Positions 35,621 to 44,743 of a stretch of DNA of 64,000 nt are shown here, in pieces; position 1 is the first letter of the stretch, and every line of letters begins with the position of its first letter. The notes under the pieces were generated by a model. That model saw nothing but the letters and a program-made list of their open reading frames with translations, was not told where the DNA came from and searched no databases. Position numbers and translations under genes: made by a program. The stretch lies in NCBI GenBank assembly GCA_017381365.1, contig JAFOCI010000056.1, positions 42,559 through 106,558 on the forward strand, read 5' to 3'. This stretch comes from Treponema sp. Lineage in GTDB: Bacteria; Spirochaetota; Spirochaetia; Treponematales; Treponemataceae.

Positions 35621-36379
35621 ATGAAAAAGGGCTTTAAAGTCTTTGTAAATCTTGCTCTTCTTTTCGTTTTGTGTATTCCGGCATTTAGCCAGCCACATCA
35701 GAAAAGTGTAGAGACATTTGTAATTGATAACTTTGATACAGAAAAGGAATGGACATGGACAGTTAATGCCAGCCGTTTTGTTGCAGAAGGTTATCCAAAA
35801 TTTGGCAGATTCAATGGAATTCCAAATTCTTTGAAACCTTTCCAGCCAGCTGATGTTGAACCAAAAGTTTTTGGTCTTCAGGCAGCTTATAACAGAAAGG
35901 GTGATAACTGGCTTGAAATCATTCCAATGAAAGATGGAAAGACTTTTGAACCTCCGTTCGTTGGTACAGTTGATCACCTTGATTTCTGGGTTTGGGGAGC
36001 AAATTATCTCTATTATCTCGAAGTAATGGTTCGGGATGCTGATGGTCGTGTACATGTTCTTTCTGCTGGAAATCTCCGGTTCAACGGTTGGCGCAATATT
36101 ATCGTAAAAATTCCTGGCTGGATGAACCAGCATTCTAGACTTCGTTCTGGTCCAAAAAATCTTTCTCTGGTTGGTTTCAGAATTCGTAGTGATGCTGCTG
36201 AATATGTAGATGATTTTACATTCTATATGGATAATCTTAAATATATGTCTAATTCACTTTCATTTATTTATGATGGTTATGAGCTTAAAGATCAGAGTTT
36301 TGAAGATGCTGAATCTGGTAGTGCTGTTCCTAATAGTAATAATGGTGGAAATAGTAATTCTTCTTCGGAGGCTAACTAA
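35621..36379 (+). CDS. Flagellar filament outer-layer (sheath) protein, FlaA family, paralogue 1
   Basis: A 252-aa FlaA-family protein with a signal peptide cleaved probably after AFSQ (about residue 23). Spirochaete FlaA proteins coat the FlaB core of periplasmic flagella and stiffen the filament. Family features: VIDNFDTEKEWTWTVNASRF at the mature N-terminus, HLDFWVWGANYLYYLEVMVRD and FNGWRNIIVKIPGW. The C-terminus is a Ser/Asn-rich tail. The ATG at 35621 has AAGGAG 6 nt upstream, so the longer frame from 35573 is rejected. Its stop shares a base with the next ATG. Confidence 0.88.
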   Translation: MKKGFKVFVNLALLFVLCIPAFSQPHQKSVETFVIDNFDTEKEWTWTVNASRFVAEGYPKFGRFNGIPNSLKPFQPADVEPKVFGLQAAYNRKGDNWLEIIPMKDGKTFEPPFVGTVDHLDFWVWGANYLYYLEVMVRDADGRVHVLSAGNLRFNGWRNIIVKIPGWMNQHSRLRSGPKNLSLVGFRIRSDAAEYVDDFTFYMDNLKYMSNSLSFIYDGYELKDQSFEDAESGSAVPNSNNGGNSNSSSEAN

Positions 36380-37098
36380 TGAAAAAGTTTTTAGCTGTTG
36401 CTTTAGTTGCGGTAATTGCAAGTGTTGCTTTTGCACAGAACAGTGTTGTTGATGAACCTAATCCTGAAGTAGTAGGAAATGATTCTGCTATGCAGGCTCT
36501 TAGTGAAAGATCTCTTGATAAATTTGAAAGAGAAGGTGCATGGAACGTTCATATGTCTCCGGATTACGGTGTAATTTCGGCAAGAAATTTTGCTGGTGCT
36601 CCAGCAATGAAAGAACCTGTAAAAGGTGAAGAAAATAATCCAGATGAAGATACTCAGGTTCTTGGTGTTAAAGTAGAATTCTTCAAACGTGGAATTAACT
36701 CTTTTTATATAACTTCTCAGAGACCAATTCCAATTGAAGGGATTACAAAAACAATTTCTATGTGGGTTTGTGGTCGTAACCAGAGTCATGATCTTTATAT
36801 TTTGATTGAAGATTATTTTGGTCGTGATTATGAATTGTATATGGGAAACCTTGGATTTAGTGGATGGAAAAAACTTACTTGTGTAGTTCCTCCTAGTCCA
36901 GATAGCGAACATGGTATTGTTCAGCATAGTGCTTACTACGGAGATCGTCCAGGTGTTCGTATTCTTGGTTTCCGTGTTGACTGTAACCCAATGCTTGCTC
37001 GTGGTACATATTATGTATATTTTGATGATTTGCGTTGTGTAACAGATCTTTATGATATGGAAAATCATGACGAAGATGATATGGCTGATAACTGGTAA
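36379..37098 (+). CDS. Flagellar filament outer-layer (sheath) protein, FlaA family, paralogue 2
   Basis: A 239-aa paralogue of the preceding protein, with a signal peptide ending AFAQ (about residue 20). It shares the core pattern (KTISMWVCGRNQSHDLYILIEDYFGR, then NLGFSGWKKLTCVVP, and VRILGFRVD with YFDDLR) but has an acidic C-terminal tail instead of a Ser/Asn-rich one. The TAATG overlap means coupled translation. A MITE-like repeat follows the stop by 19 bp. Confidence 0.87.
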   Translation: MKKFLAVALVAVIASVAFAQNSVVDEPNPEVVGNDSAMQALSERSLDKFEREGAWNVHMSPDYGVISARNFAGAPAMKEPVKGEENNPDEDTQVLGVKVEFFKRGINSFYITSQRPIPIEGITKTISMWVCGRNQSHDLYILIEDYFGRDYELYMGNLGFSGWKKLTCVVPPSPDSEHGIVQHSAYYGDRPGVRILGFRVDCNPMLARGTYYVYFDDLRCVTDLYDMENHDEDDMADNW

Positions 37099-37117
37099 AC
37101 TGGTTTAAGTTATAGAA

Positions 37118-37236
37118 GAGGCTGTTCCAAAAGTATAAATTGCAGTGGTCATTGAGCCTGTCGAAATGACCATCACACTAAATGTGGTGGTTTCGATAAA
37201 CTCAACCACCGTAATGCAAACTTATTGGACAGCCCC
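37118..37236. repeat. MITE-like interspersed repeat, copy B
   Basis: 119 bp, starting GAGGCTGTTCCAAAAGT and ending ATTGGACAGCCCC. The right half matches copies A and C nearly base for base. The left hairpin has a different sequence (TGGTCAT / ATGACCA) but keeps the pairing. It ends 5 bp from the stop of the convergent hypothetical gene, and its right end is followed by a T-run, so it may serve as terminator for the flaA pair. Confidence 0.85.
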
Positions 37237-37240
37237 TTTT

Positions 37241-38011
37241 TTATTTAACTATTTCAAATGTTCCGTATTGTTTTTTATTTGAATATTTTTTATTTATTTT
37301 ATAAGTGAAAAACTTATTTTTTGTTCCTGTTTTTACTATTAATTCCATTTTGCATAAAACCCAAATCATTATGTTAGCCATGTTTACGGCACTTGCTGGC
37401 AAGGTATTAATTTTTTTTAATTCATTTTTTAAATCTAAAGAGGTGAATGTTTCTGGTAATGTTTCTGGTAGTAAATTCAGGTAATCTTTGTATGAATTCA
37501 ATGTGATTGTTTTATGTATTTCTTCTAATTTTTTATCTGTTTTTATCCAGTCCTTTTTAAAACGTCTTTTTCTGTTTGCAGTTTGGACTGGCCTGTCTGT
37601 TTTTATTCTTATTTCTGTCATGGAAATTAATGGTATTTTCAATGTAACTTTTTTATCTAGTAAAAGTGGGTAGATAGCGGTCAATTCTCTGAACAAAGAG
37701 TAAATTGATTCTGTTTTTGGACTTTTTCTGAAGGAAATTTTTTCTCCGTTTTTATTAAGTAATAAAATATTTTTCTTAACAATTATTGGATGAACAATTA
37801 TGCATTTGTGATTTTTTGATATTGCATCTGAGATTTTTGGATACAGTTTACTTAGGTTTGCTGTCTGTATTTCTATAACAGTTCCGTCTTTTGAAAGTAT
37901 ATCGTAAATGTGACCGTCTTGTTGAATCTCTGTTTGGTCACCTTCGTTTAAACTGTACAGGTTTTTGAGTGTTTTATGAAGTGAACTTTCGTTATATGTG
38001 TTTATTATCAT
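37241..38011 (-). CDS. Hypothetical protein with possible PD-(D/E)xK-like N-terminal domain
   Basis: A 256-aa protein of unrecognised family. The N-terminal half has a DGHIYDILSKDGTVIEIQT pattern (about residues 31-50): an Asp, then a strand with E-x-Q, as in the PD-(D/E)xK nuclease superfamily where Gln can replace Lys. The basic middle (NRKRRFKKDWIKTDKK, near 145-160) and a helical C-terminal third (LPASAVNMANIMIWVLCKM) could bind nucleic acid. No partner methylase or toxin-antitoxin arrangement is adjacent. AGGATG serves as SD. Nuclease activity is inference only. Confidence 0.5.
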   Translation of the reverse strand: MIINTYNESSLHKTLKNLYSLNEGDQTEIQQDGHIYDILSKDGTVIEIQTANLSKLYPKISDAISKNHKCIIVHPIIVKKNILLLNKNGEKISFRKSPKTESIYSLFRELTAIYPLLLDKKVTLKIPLISMTEIRIKTDRPVQTANRKRRFKKDWIKTDKKLEEIHKTITLNSYKDYLNLLPETLPETFTSLDLKNELKKINTLPASAVNMANIMIWVLCKMELIVKTGTKNKFFTYKINKKYSNKKQYGTFEIVK

Positions 38012-38127
38012 TTTAATTCATCCTGACAAATTTTTTATTGTAAATACTATATATAAAACTTGCTATACATGTTTATTGAAGAAATAAATTTTGTTAAAAT
38101 TTTTTTTATTTTCGGTTAAAAAGTCCA

Positions 38128-38155
38128 TTGACTTTAAGAATTTTTCAATTAAAAT
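38128..38155 (+). promoter_or_regulatory. Sigma-70 promoter of the division cluster
   Basis: TTGACT, 16-nt spacer, TAAAAT. The predicted start site (about 38162) falls right at the first repeat of the MraZ-type operator. Confidence 0.5.
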
Positions 38156-38164
38156 AGTATGTAA

Positions 38165-38198
38165 GTGGGAAAAAGTGGTAAATAGTGGTAGGTAGTGG
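38165..38198 (+). promoter_or_regulatory. MraZ-type operator: four GTGG repeats at 10-bp period
   Basis: GTGG occurs at 38165, 38175, 38185 and 38195, exactly 10 bp apart. MraZ is known to bind direct repeats of this type with 5-bp spacers upstream of its own gene and repress the dcw operon. The array runs from the predicted start site to the mraZ start codon. Confidence 0.8.
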
Positions 38199-38199
38199 A

Positions 38200-38643
38200 G
38201 TGAATTTGCTTACAGGTGAGTACAAAAACACTCTGGACGAAAAAGGAAGGATTATGTTTCCTTCTAAGCTTCGTACCGGAATTACAAGTAATGTGCTTGT
38301 TGTAACGCAGTCAATAGACCGCTGCTTATGGCTGTTTACCCCTGAAGAATGGGAAAATGTATCTTCTAAATTGATGGAAAACTCATCGCCTTTCAGCGAA
38401 AGAAACCGTCTTGTAATGCGAAGATTCATTGCACCAGCTCAGGAAATCGAATTTGATAAATCAGGACGTCTTTCTATCCCACAAAGTTTGAGGGAATATG
38501 CTTGTCTTTCAAAAGATTGTGTAATTCTTGGAGTTAATAAGTATCTGGAACTCTGGGATGCTGCAGCTTATAAAGCATATTTGACTGAAACTGAAGATAA
38601 ATTTCTGGAAGCAAGCGAGGAATTAAAAAATATCAGCTTCTAG
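38200..38643 (+). CDS. mraZ: Transcriptional regulator MraZ
   Basis: A 147-aa protein with two SpoVT/AbrB-like MraZ repeats: LTGEYKNTLDEKGRIMFPSKLR at the N-terminus and IEFDKSGRLSIPQSLREYA in the middle. MraZ assembles as a ring and autoregulates the division cluster. The start is uncertain: GTG at 38200 gives the conserved spacing before GEY-x-LD-x-KGR, while the longer GTG at 38185 would lie within the operator repeats. Confidence 0.92.
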   Translation: MNLLTGEYKNTLDEKGRIMFPSKLRTGITSNVLVVTQSIDRCLWLFTPEEWENVSSKLMENSSPFSERNRLVMRRFIAPAQEIEFDKSGRLSIPQSLREYACLSKDCVILGVNKYLELWDAAAYKAYLTETEDKFLEASEELKNISF

Positions 38644-38672
38644 ATAATTATAAATTTGGTGGGGATAATAAA

Positions 38673-39662
38673 GTGGAAATTGTTCATACTCCTGTTTTGC
38701 TTCAGCCTTGTCTTGAATGGTTGAGTCCAGTTGGCGAGCCTTTTGAAAAAAATGGATGGATGGTTGACTGTACTCTTGGCGAAGGCGGACATTCTAATGC
38801 ATTTCTTTCTAATTTTCCTTCACTTAATGTAATTGGTATCGATGCAGATTCTGTTATTCAGGCTAGAGCTAAAGAGAGATTAGCTTCTTATGGTAACAGA
38901 ATGCATTTTTATAATGGATGGTTCAATGATTTTCATGGGAATTATCCGTCAGAATATCCTAAGCCAGATCTTATTCTTTTTGATCTGGGGATTTCTGTGT
39001 TTCATTATGAACGTTCCGGTCGCGGTTTTTCATTTCGTTACGATGAACCATTGGATATGCGTCTGGATCCGGACTCTGAAAACGAGTCGGCTTCAGATAT
39101 CGTAAATGGTATGCGTGAAGAAGAGCTTGCAAATTTGATTTATTTGTATGGCGAAGAAAAACTTAGCCGACGGATTGCTCATGGTATTGTTGCATCACGT
39201 GCGAATGGAAGAATTGAATCTTCCAAAGCGCTTGCTGACATTATTTATGAAGTTGTTCCTGGAAGTTATCGTCATGGACCTATTCATCCTGCAACAAGAA
39301 CTTTTCAGGCTTTGCGAATTGCTGTAAACAGCGAATTGCGACATATTCCAGAAGCTTTGCACAATGCATTTAATAATCTGAATGCAGGTGGAAAAATGGG
39401 AGTAATCACTTTTCATTCTCTGGAAGACAGAATTGTTAAGAATTACTTTAGGAATTTAGGACGGGAATGTGTGTGTCCACCTGAAGTTGCCCAATGCCGT
39501 TGTGGCGGTAAACCTTGTGCTGAAATTCTTACCAGAAAGCCGGTTGGTCCAACTGACGAAGAGATAAAAATCAATTCGCCAAGCCGCAGTGCAAAGCTCC
39601 GGGTTGTAAGAAAACTTCGGGATGCAACGGAATATCATCTTTTAGGTGTTGAGGGGTATTGA
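38673..39662 (+). CDS. rsmH: 16S rRNA m4C1402 methyltransferase RsmH
   Basis: A 329-aa SAM-dependent methyltransferase modifying N4 of C1402 in the ribosomal P site. It starts HTPVLLQPCLEWL, has DCTLGEGGHS for SAM binding, DLILFDLGIS and PLDMRLD, and a C-terminal SPSRSAKLRVVR signature. GTG start at 38673 with GGTGGGGA upstream. Its TGA overlaps the next ATG by one base. Confidence 0.95.
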   Translation: MEIVHTPVLLQPCLEWLSPVGEPFEKNGWMVDCTLGEGGHSNAFLSNFPSLNVIGIDADSVIQARAKERLASYGNRMHFYNGWFNDFHGNYPSEYPKPDLILFDLGISVFHYERSGRGFSFRYDEPLDMRLDPDSENESASDIVNGMREEELANLIYLYGEEKLSRRIAHGIVASRANGRIESSKALADIIYEVVPGSYRHGPIHPATRTFQALRIAVNSELRHIPEALHNAFNNLNAGGKMGVITFHSLEDRIVKNYFRNLGRECVCPPEVAQCRCGGKPCAEILTRKPVGPTDEEIKINSPSRSAKLRVVRKLRDATEYHLLGVEGY

Positions 39663-39964
39663 TGAAACTTAAGAAAAAACAGGCATTGGAAAAAGTTTTT
39701 ACATATATCCTTGCGGCACTTATTCCCCTTCTTCTTATCGCTTATGCGTTCCAGATAAAAAGATATGCGGAACTTTCCAGAGAAATTTCTGATTTGGAAA
39801 AAAAACAGGAACGCTTGATTGAACAGAATAAAAAACTGGTAAGTGACATAAGTCTTCTTTCCAGTACAGATAGAATAAAAAGGATAGCTACTGACGAACT
39901 TGGGATGCATAAAGCAGAAACAAAGGATATTGTTCGAGTAGATATGAATGGGGATAAAAAATGA
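39662..39964 (+). CDS. ftsL: FtsL-like cell division protein
   Basis: A 100-aa bitopic protein: short basic N-terminus, membrane segment (about residues 14-31), then a coiled coil (about 35-70, LSREISDLEKKQERLIEQNKKL) and a DRIKRIATDELGM tail typical of FtsL/DivIC. Identity as FtsL rests on position after rsmH; sequence alone is weak, as usual in this family. Partner of FtsQ in the divisome. Confidence 0.78.
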   Translation: MKLKKKQALEKVFTYILAALIPLLLIAYAFQIKRYAELSREISDLEKKQERLIEQNKKLVSDISLLSSTDRIKRIATDELGMHKAETKDIVRVDMNGDKK

Positions 39965-41424
39965 GAGAGGAAATTAAAGAATCTTTGATGACAGCAGATG
40001 AAGTTCTGGACAGTATGTATGGAAGCTTTATTGTTGGTGAAAAAAACAAGGAAAACTTTTATTTTGATTCAGTTGTAACTGACAGCAGAAATGTCTGTAA
40101 AAACTCTCTTTTTGTTCCGCTTATTGGTCAGTCTCAGAATGGTCATAAATATATTCCCCAGGCAATTGAAAAGGGTGCAACAGTAATTTTTGTTGCTGAA
40201 CAGGAATATAATCTTGAAAAAGTTCGTTACAACGAAATGGCTGCAAAAAATGAATCTGTGTGCTTTGTAATTGTAGAAAATACACTGACTGCTTTGCAGT
40301 ATGCAGCTGCGGCATATGTAGAAAAATTTCCATATCTTATTAAAGTTGCGGTAACAGGTTCAAGTGGAAAAACAACAACAAAAGAAATGATTGTTTCTGT
40401 ATTAAAACAGAAATTCAATGTTGTATATACTCAGGGAAATTTTAATTCTGAAACAGGTCTCCCTCTTTCTGTATTTAACATTCGAAAAGAACATGAAGTT
40501 GGCGTTTTTGAAATGGGAATGAACCGCAAAAATGAGATTGGTGAAATTGCGGCTGTATTAAAGGCAAAATATGCTCTTGTTACAAACGTTGGAACAGCTC
40601 ACATTGGAATTCTTGGTAGTAGAAAAAATATTGCCATTGAGAAACGAAAGATTTTTAAATATGTTCCTTCTGATGGAATTGCTTTTATTCCTGCTGAAGA
40701 TGATTATGCAGAATTTCTTGGTGAAAATGTACGAGGTAAAATTTGTTATTATGGAAATTCTGTTTCTGAAGAAGATGGTGGTGCAGAATTTATTAAGGAT
40801 TGCGGATTAGAAGGTTCTGTTTTTAAATTTCAGAATGAAGAAATTCATCTTAGAAATCCTGGAATCTACAATTACCGCAATGCTCTTGGTGCTTGTGTTG
40901 TAGCAAATGCTCTGGGAGTTTCTGCCAAGCAGATAAAAGCCGGGCTTGAAAATTTTGATTTTGTTTCCGGCAGAATGGAAACAATAAATGTTGAATTAAA
41001 AAATGGTGTTCATATAACTCTTATAAAAGATTGTTATAACGCAAATCCTGATTCAATGATGAATGTACTTGATTTTTGCTGCTCACTTAAAAACATAAAT
41101 AAAAAAGTATATGTTCTTGGTGATATGCTTGAATTAGGTGAAAAATCTAAGGAAGAACACGAAAAAGTTACTAAAAAAGCAATAGAAACAAAACCTGGCC
41201 TTATGATTCTTGTTGGCGAAGAAATGAGACATGGTTACGAAATGGCTATAAAAGCAGGTTTTACTGATGTGAAATATATTTGTTCTCATGATGAAAAAGC
41301 AATGAATGAAGCAGCAGAAATGATTCTTGCTCATGCACATGAAAATGACGTTGTGCTTTTGAAGGCAAGTCATGGTATTGCTTTGGAAAGAATTGTTCCA
41401 ATTATTGTAAAGGAGGAAAAGTAA
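39961..41424 (+). CDS. murF: UDP-MurNAc-tripeptide:D-Ala-D-Ala ligase MurF
   Basis: A 487-aa Mur ligase adding D-Ala-D-Ala to the peptidoglycan precursor. N-terminal recognition motif TDSRNVCKNSLFVPL, ATP loop VTGSSGKTTTKEM (about residues 131-143), FEMGMN and the MurF-specific YNANPDSM near 360. Length is typical. Overlaps ftsL by 4 bp and carries a GGAGG at its end that serves ftsW. Confidence 0.94.
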   Translation: MREEIKESLMTADEVLDSMYGSFIVGEKNKENFYFDSVVTDSRNVCKNSLFVPLIGQSQNGHKYIPQAIEKGATVIFVAEQEYNLEKVRYNEMAAKNESVCFVIVENTLTALQYAAAAYVEKFPYLIKVAVTGSSGKTTTKEMIVSVLKQKFNVVYTQGNFNSETGLPLSVFNIRKEHEVGVFEMGMNRKNEIGEIAAVLKAKYALVTNVGTAHIGILGSRKNIAIEKRKIFKYVPSDGIAFIPAEDDYAEFLGENVRGKICYYGNSVSEEDGGAEFIKDCGLEGSVFKFQNEEIHLRNPGIYNYRNALGACVVANALGVSAKQIKAGLENFDFVSGRMETINVELKNGVHITLIKDCYNANPDSMMNVLDFCCSLKNINKKVYVLGDMLELGEKSKEEHEKVTKKAIETKPGLMILVGEEMRHGYEMAIKAGFTDVKYICSHDEKAMNEAAEMILAHAHENDVVLLKASHGIALERIVPIIVKEEK

Positions 41425-41425
41425 A

Positions 41426-42628
41426 GTGGGTAGTTACTGCTTCTTTGCTGATCGTCCTGTTGGACAATATAAAAAGAGTGATATTGGATTTTCCCTGTCA
41501 GTTATTCTTCTTCTTGGGTTTGGATTATTTACACTTTATTTTTGTTCACAAAGTTCAGCTTCAAGACTTTTTGGCGATTCGTTTTATTTTTTTCGACGTC
41601 AGTTTTTATGTGTTGCAGTTGGGTTTGCAGGGTTCCTTTTAATGGCAATGATTCCTATAAAAGCAATAAGGAATTTTATACCAGCATTAACAATAATAAC
41701 TTTAATAATTTGTTTTATGACATTTATTCCAGGTCTGTCTGTTGAAAAAAATGGAGCAAGACGATGGGTAAAAATGCCTATGAATTTTACGCTTCAGTCC
41801 TCTGAGGTTGTAAAAATGACTTTAATCTTTTATCTGGCAAACTATTTTGATAAACAGCATTCTATTCTGTTGAAGGAAGATAGAAATGTATTTAAAGCTG
41901 TTGTTGTAATGCTGTTTTTTATAGCATTGATTCTTTTACAAAAGGATTTTTCTACTTCTTTGTTTCTGTATACGTTCTGCTGTATTTTTTTCTGGTGCTG
42001 TGGAATGAAAATAAGGTGGATTTGGTTTGTTGGAGTTATTGCAGCTTTAGGATTTTTGTATTTTTTTCTTTCAAAAGAATATCGAATTGAAAGAATTATT
42101 TCATTTTTGAATCCAAATGAACATCTGGATTCTGGAAATTATCAGACGATGACATCAAAAAGGGCGATTAGCGCTGGAGGATTCTGGGGTGCTGGTATTG
42201 GTTCTAATCTGGTTCAGAGTAATAAAATTCCAGAAGTTCAATCAGACTATATTTTTGCCAGCTGGGCAGAAGCGATGGGGCTTGGTGGTGTTATAAGTTA
42301 TTTTATAATGCTTGGTTTTTTTGCATGGCGAGGGATTAAAGTTGCTCTTTTTTGTAAAAATAAATTTGCAGCTTTTAGTTCCTTTGGATTTGTCGGAATG
42401 ATTGTGTTTCAAGCTTTGATAAATTGTGGAGTCGTTTGTGGAGCATTGCCTTCTACTGGTATACCTCTACCGTTTTTCAGTCTGGGTGGAAGTTCAGTTA
42501 TAATTACTATGTGTATGTGTGGATTTGTGGTTAATTCGTCAAGGTGTGATACCGAAGATGATAATGATTATAAAGATAATGAATTTGTAGAAATAGAAAG
42601 TATTGAGGGAGTGGGAATTTATGAGTGA
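41426..42628 (+). CDS. ftsW: SEDS glycosyltransferase FtsW
   Basis: A 400-aa polytopic SEDS-family peptidoglycan polymerase with about ten membrane segments. Family signatures: KNGARRWVKM, the QKDFSTSLFL stretch containing the conserved Asp, and PSTGIPLPFFSLGGSSVI near the C-terminus. Its place in the division cluster argues for FtsW rather than RodA. GTG start at 41426 with GGAGG about 10 nt upstream. The cognate transpeptidase FtsI is not in the cluster. Confidence 0.92.
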   Translation: MGSYCFFADRPVGQYKKSDIGFSLSVILLLGFGLFTLYFCSQSSASRLFGDSFYFFRRQFLCVAVGFAGFLLMAMIPIKAIRNFIPALTIITLIICFMTFIPGLSVEKNGARRWVKMPMNFTLQSSEVVKMTLIFYLANYFDKQHSILLKEDRNVFKAVVVMLFFIALILLQKDFSTSLFLYTFCCIFFWCCGMKIRWIWFVGVIAALGFLYFFLSKEYRIERIISFLNPNEHLDSGNYQTMTSKRAISAGGFWGAGIGSNLVQSNKIPEVQSDYIFASWAEAMGLGGVISYFIMLGFFAWRGIKVALFCKNKFAAFSSFGFVGMIVFQALINCGVVCGALPSTGIPLPFFSLGGSSVIITMCMCGFVVNSSRCDTEDDNDYKDNEFVEIESIEGVGIYE

Positions 42629-43466
42629 TTTTAGCATTAGATTTGAAGAGTACGAAGATGAAGATGTTTTTAATGTTTCTAAGAAAACAGAGGGTGGAAA
42701 TCAAAAGTCTGAAGATAAGATAACAAGTGCTGTTAAGGTAATTTTTGCTCTTCTTAGTATTTGTATTCTTTTTGAATTTGCTTTTTATAAATTTATTCGT
42801 CCAAGTTTGAATGCTCCTCAGGTTTCTGTTTCTGGTCAAAAAAACTATTCTGCACGAGAGCTTGTGGATCTTTTGCGTCCAATGAATGCTAAAAACTGGT
42901 ATGAATTTAATGAATACTCTGCTGTTTCTATTCTTGCAAGTGTAAGCGGAATTGACTCTGTAACTGTAAGAAAAGTTTTTCCAAACAGAATTTATATTTC
43001 TGTTGTAGAACGGGAACCTGTTGCAATGACTTTTATTAATCAGAATGGAAGAAGTGTTGCTGTTCAGATTGATAAAAATGGAGTTTTGTTTCCTGAACGT
43101 TCGATGAATGAAATTGATTTGAATACAGTTCCTATTATTTCAGGTTTGCCTGTGGAGCATATGACAGAAGGAATGCGAATTCCGGCAAAATTCAGAAACC
43201 TGATTGATCAGATTGCTGCTATTCAGCAGACTGGACAGAAATATCTTGCTGCTGTAAGTGAAATCTGTGTAATTCAGAAAGAATATGGTAATTATGAACT
43301 GGTTTTAATTCCATCTGACTCTAAAATAAAAGTGCTAACTGACCGAACATTAAATGAAAAGGCATTAAAATATATGATGGTTGCTCTTGATGTTGTTAAT
43401 AAAATTGAACCAGATGTTTCTGAAATTGATTTGCGGTATGGTTCTGTTTCATACAGAAAGCGCTAA
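42621..43466 (+). CDS. ftsQ: Cell division protein FtsQ/DivIB
   Basis: A 281-aa bitopic divisome protein: acidic cytoplasmic N-terminus, membrane segment (about residues 38-58), then a POTRA domain (VSVSGQKNYSARELVDLLRP, followed by VTVRKVFPNRIYISVVEREPVA) and a beta domain. The start at 42621 lies inside the ftsW end (8-bp overlap) with GGGA upstream; a frame six codons longer is less likely. Confidence 0.85.
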   Translation: MSDFSIRFEEYEDEDVFNVSKKTEGGNQKSEDKITSAVKVIFALLSICILFEFAFYKFIRPSLNAPQVSVSGQKNYSARELVDLLRPMNAKNWYEFNEYSAVSILASVSGIDSVTVRKVFPNRIYISVVEREPVAMTFINQNGRSVAVQIDKNGVLFPERSMNEIDLNTVPIISGLPVEHMTEGMRIPAKFRNLIDQIAAIQQTGQKYLAAVSEICVIQKEYGNYELVLIPSDSKIKVLTDRTLNEKALKYMMVALDVVNKIEPDVSEIDLRYGSVSYRKR

Positions 43467-43480
43467 CCGGGTAGGAAAAA

Positions 43481-44725
43481 ATGATTGTAGGACTTGATAT
43501 AGGAACCTGTTGGATAAGGGTTGCTATTGCTGAGATTGATGAATTTGGTCATCTTAGGATAGCCGGTACTTCTTGTGAAAAATCAGTAGGTCTTAGAAAT
43601 GGTAATATTGTAAATATTGAAGCTGCATCTAATGCTATACGTAATGCTATTGAGAGTGCTGAACAAAATGCAGGTGTAGAAGTAAATTCGTGTTATACAA
43701 TAATTGGCGGCGACCAGATAGATGGTATGAATGCGACTGGAAAAGTTCAGGTATCAGCTAAAGGTAAATCTCACAGAGAAATTTCCGAAGAAGATATCAG
43801 GCGGGTTAAAGAATCTGCTTCAGCAGTTCAGCTGGCATTGGATAGAGAAATGCTTCATGTTATTACTCAGGAATATATCGTAGACGGTGTAAATGGAATC
43901 AAAGATCCTATGCACCGTCTTGGCGTTTGTCTTGAAGCTGCGATTCATATGATTACGGCATCAAGAACAACAATTCAAAATATGCAGTCATGTATTGTGA
44001 GAGCGGGTTACACTATGGAAGGTGTAATGCTAAAAACTTTAGCTGCGACTCATGCTGTTGCCAATGATGATGAGATGGAACTTGGATCAATAGTTGTTGA
44101 TATGGGTGCTGGAACAACAGATATTCTAGTGCTGCTTCATGGAGCCCCTGTTTGTACGGCATCAATTCCTGTAGGTGGAAATCATGTTACAAATGATATT
44201 GCCTATTGTTTAGGTATTCCAGCTCCTGAAGCTGAAAAGATAAAGATTGAAGCTGGATGTTGTTATTTGGAGAATGTTGATAAAAATAGAACTGTAATAA
44301 TAAATGGAATAGGTGGTCAGCCACCTAGAGAAATATTGCAAAGTGAACTTTGTGAAATAATTAATGCTAGAGTTGAAGAAATTTTTGAAATGATAAAACA
44401 GAAAATCATAACAAAAACAAAGATTACACAGATTTCAGGCAATATTATTCTGATTGGTGGCGGCGCAAAAATGGATGGCATAGTTGAATTAGTTCAGGAT
44501 AGTTTTGGTACATATAATGTGCGTATAGGAATGCCAGAGAATTTGGGCGGGATTTTTGAAGATTACAACGGTCCTGATTGGGCTACTGTAATTGGTCTTG
44601 TTAGAGCCAGTAAAGATAATGCAGGAAAATCTCTAAAGAAAAAGACAAAAGTTGTAAAAAACACTAATATAAAAGAAAATCGTGGTGAAAATAAGATATT
44701 GAACATGATTAGATCATTTTTTTAG
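43481..44725 (+). CDS. ftsA: Cell division actin-like protein FtsA
   Basis: A 414-aa ATPase tethering FtsZ to the membrane. Phosphate-1 motif VGLDIGTCWIRVAIAEI, phosphate-2 VVDMGAGTTDILVL and the adenosine motif IILIGGGAKMDGI. The C-terminus is basic and ends in an amphipathic helix (ILNMIRSFF), the membrane-targeting sequence. Good SD, 14 bp after ftsQ and 18 bp before ftsZ. Confidence 0.95.
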   Translation: MIVGLDIGTCWIRVAIAEIDEFGHLRIAGTSCEKSVGLRNGNIVNIEAASNAIRNAIESAEQNAGVEVNSCYTIIGGDQIDGMNATGKVQVSAKGKSHREISEEDIRRVKESASAVQLALDREMLHVITQEYIVDGVNGIKDPMHRLGVCLEAAIHMITASRTTIQNMQSCIVRAGYTMEGVMLKTLAATHAVANDDEMELGSIVVDMGAGTTDILVLLHGAPVCTASIPVGGNHVTNDIAYCLGIPAPEAEKIKIEAGCCYLENVDKNRTVIINGIGGQPPREILQSELCEIINARVEEIFEMIKQKIITKTKITQISGNIILIGGGAKMDGIVELVQDSFGTYNVRIGMPENLGGIFEDYNGPDWATVIGLVRASKDNAGKSLKKKTKVVKNTNIKENRGENKILNMIRSFF

Positions 44726-44743
44726 AATTGAGGGGTTAAAAAA

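Noticed and set aside
36403..37068. 221-codon minus-strand open frame opposite the second flaA gene
   Set aside because: No SD, biased composition (Ile, Thr, Asn) and complete overlap with a clear FlaA gene.
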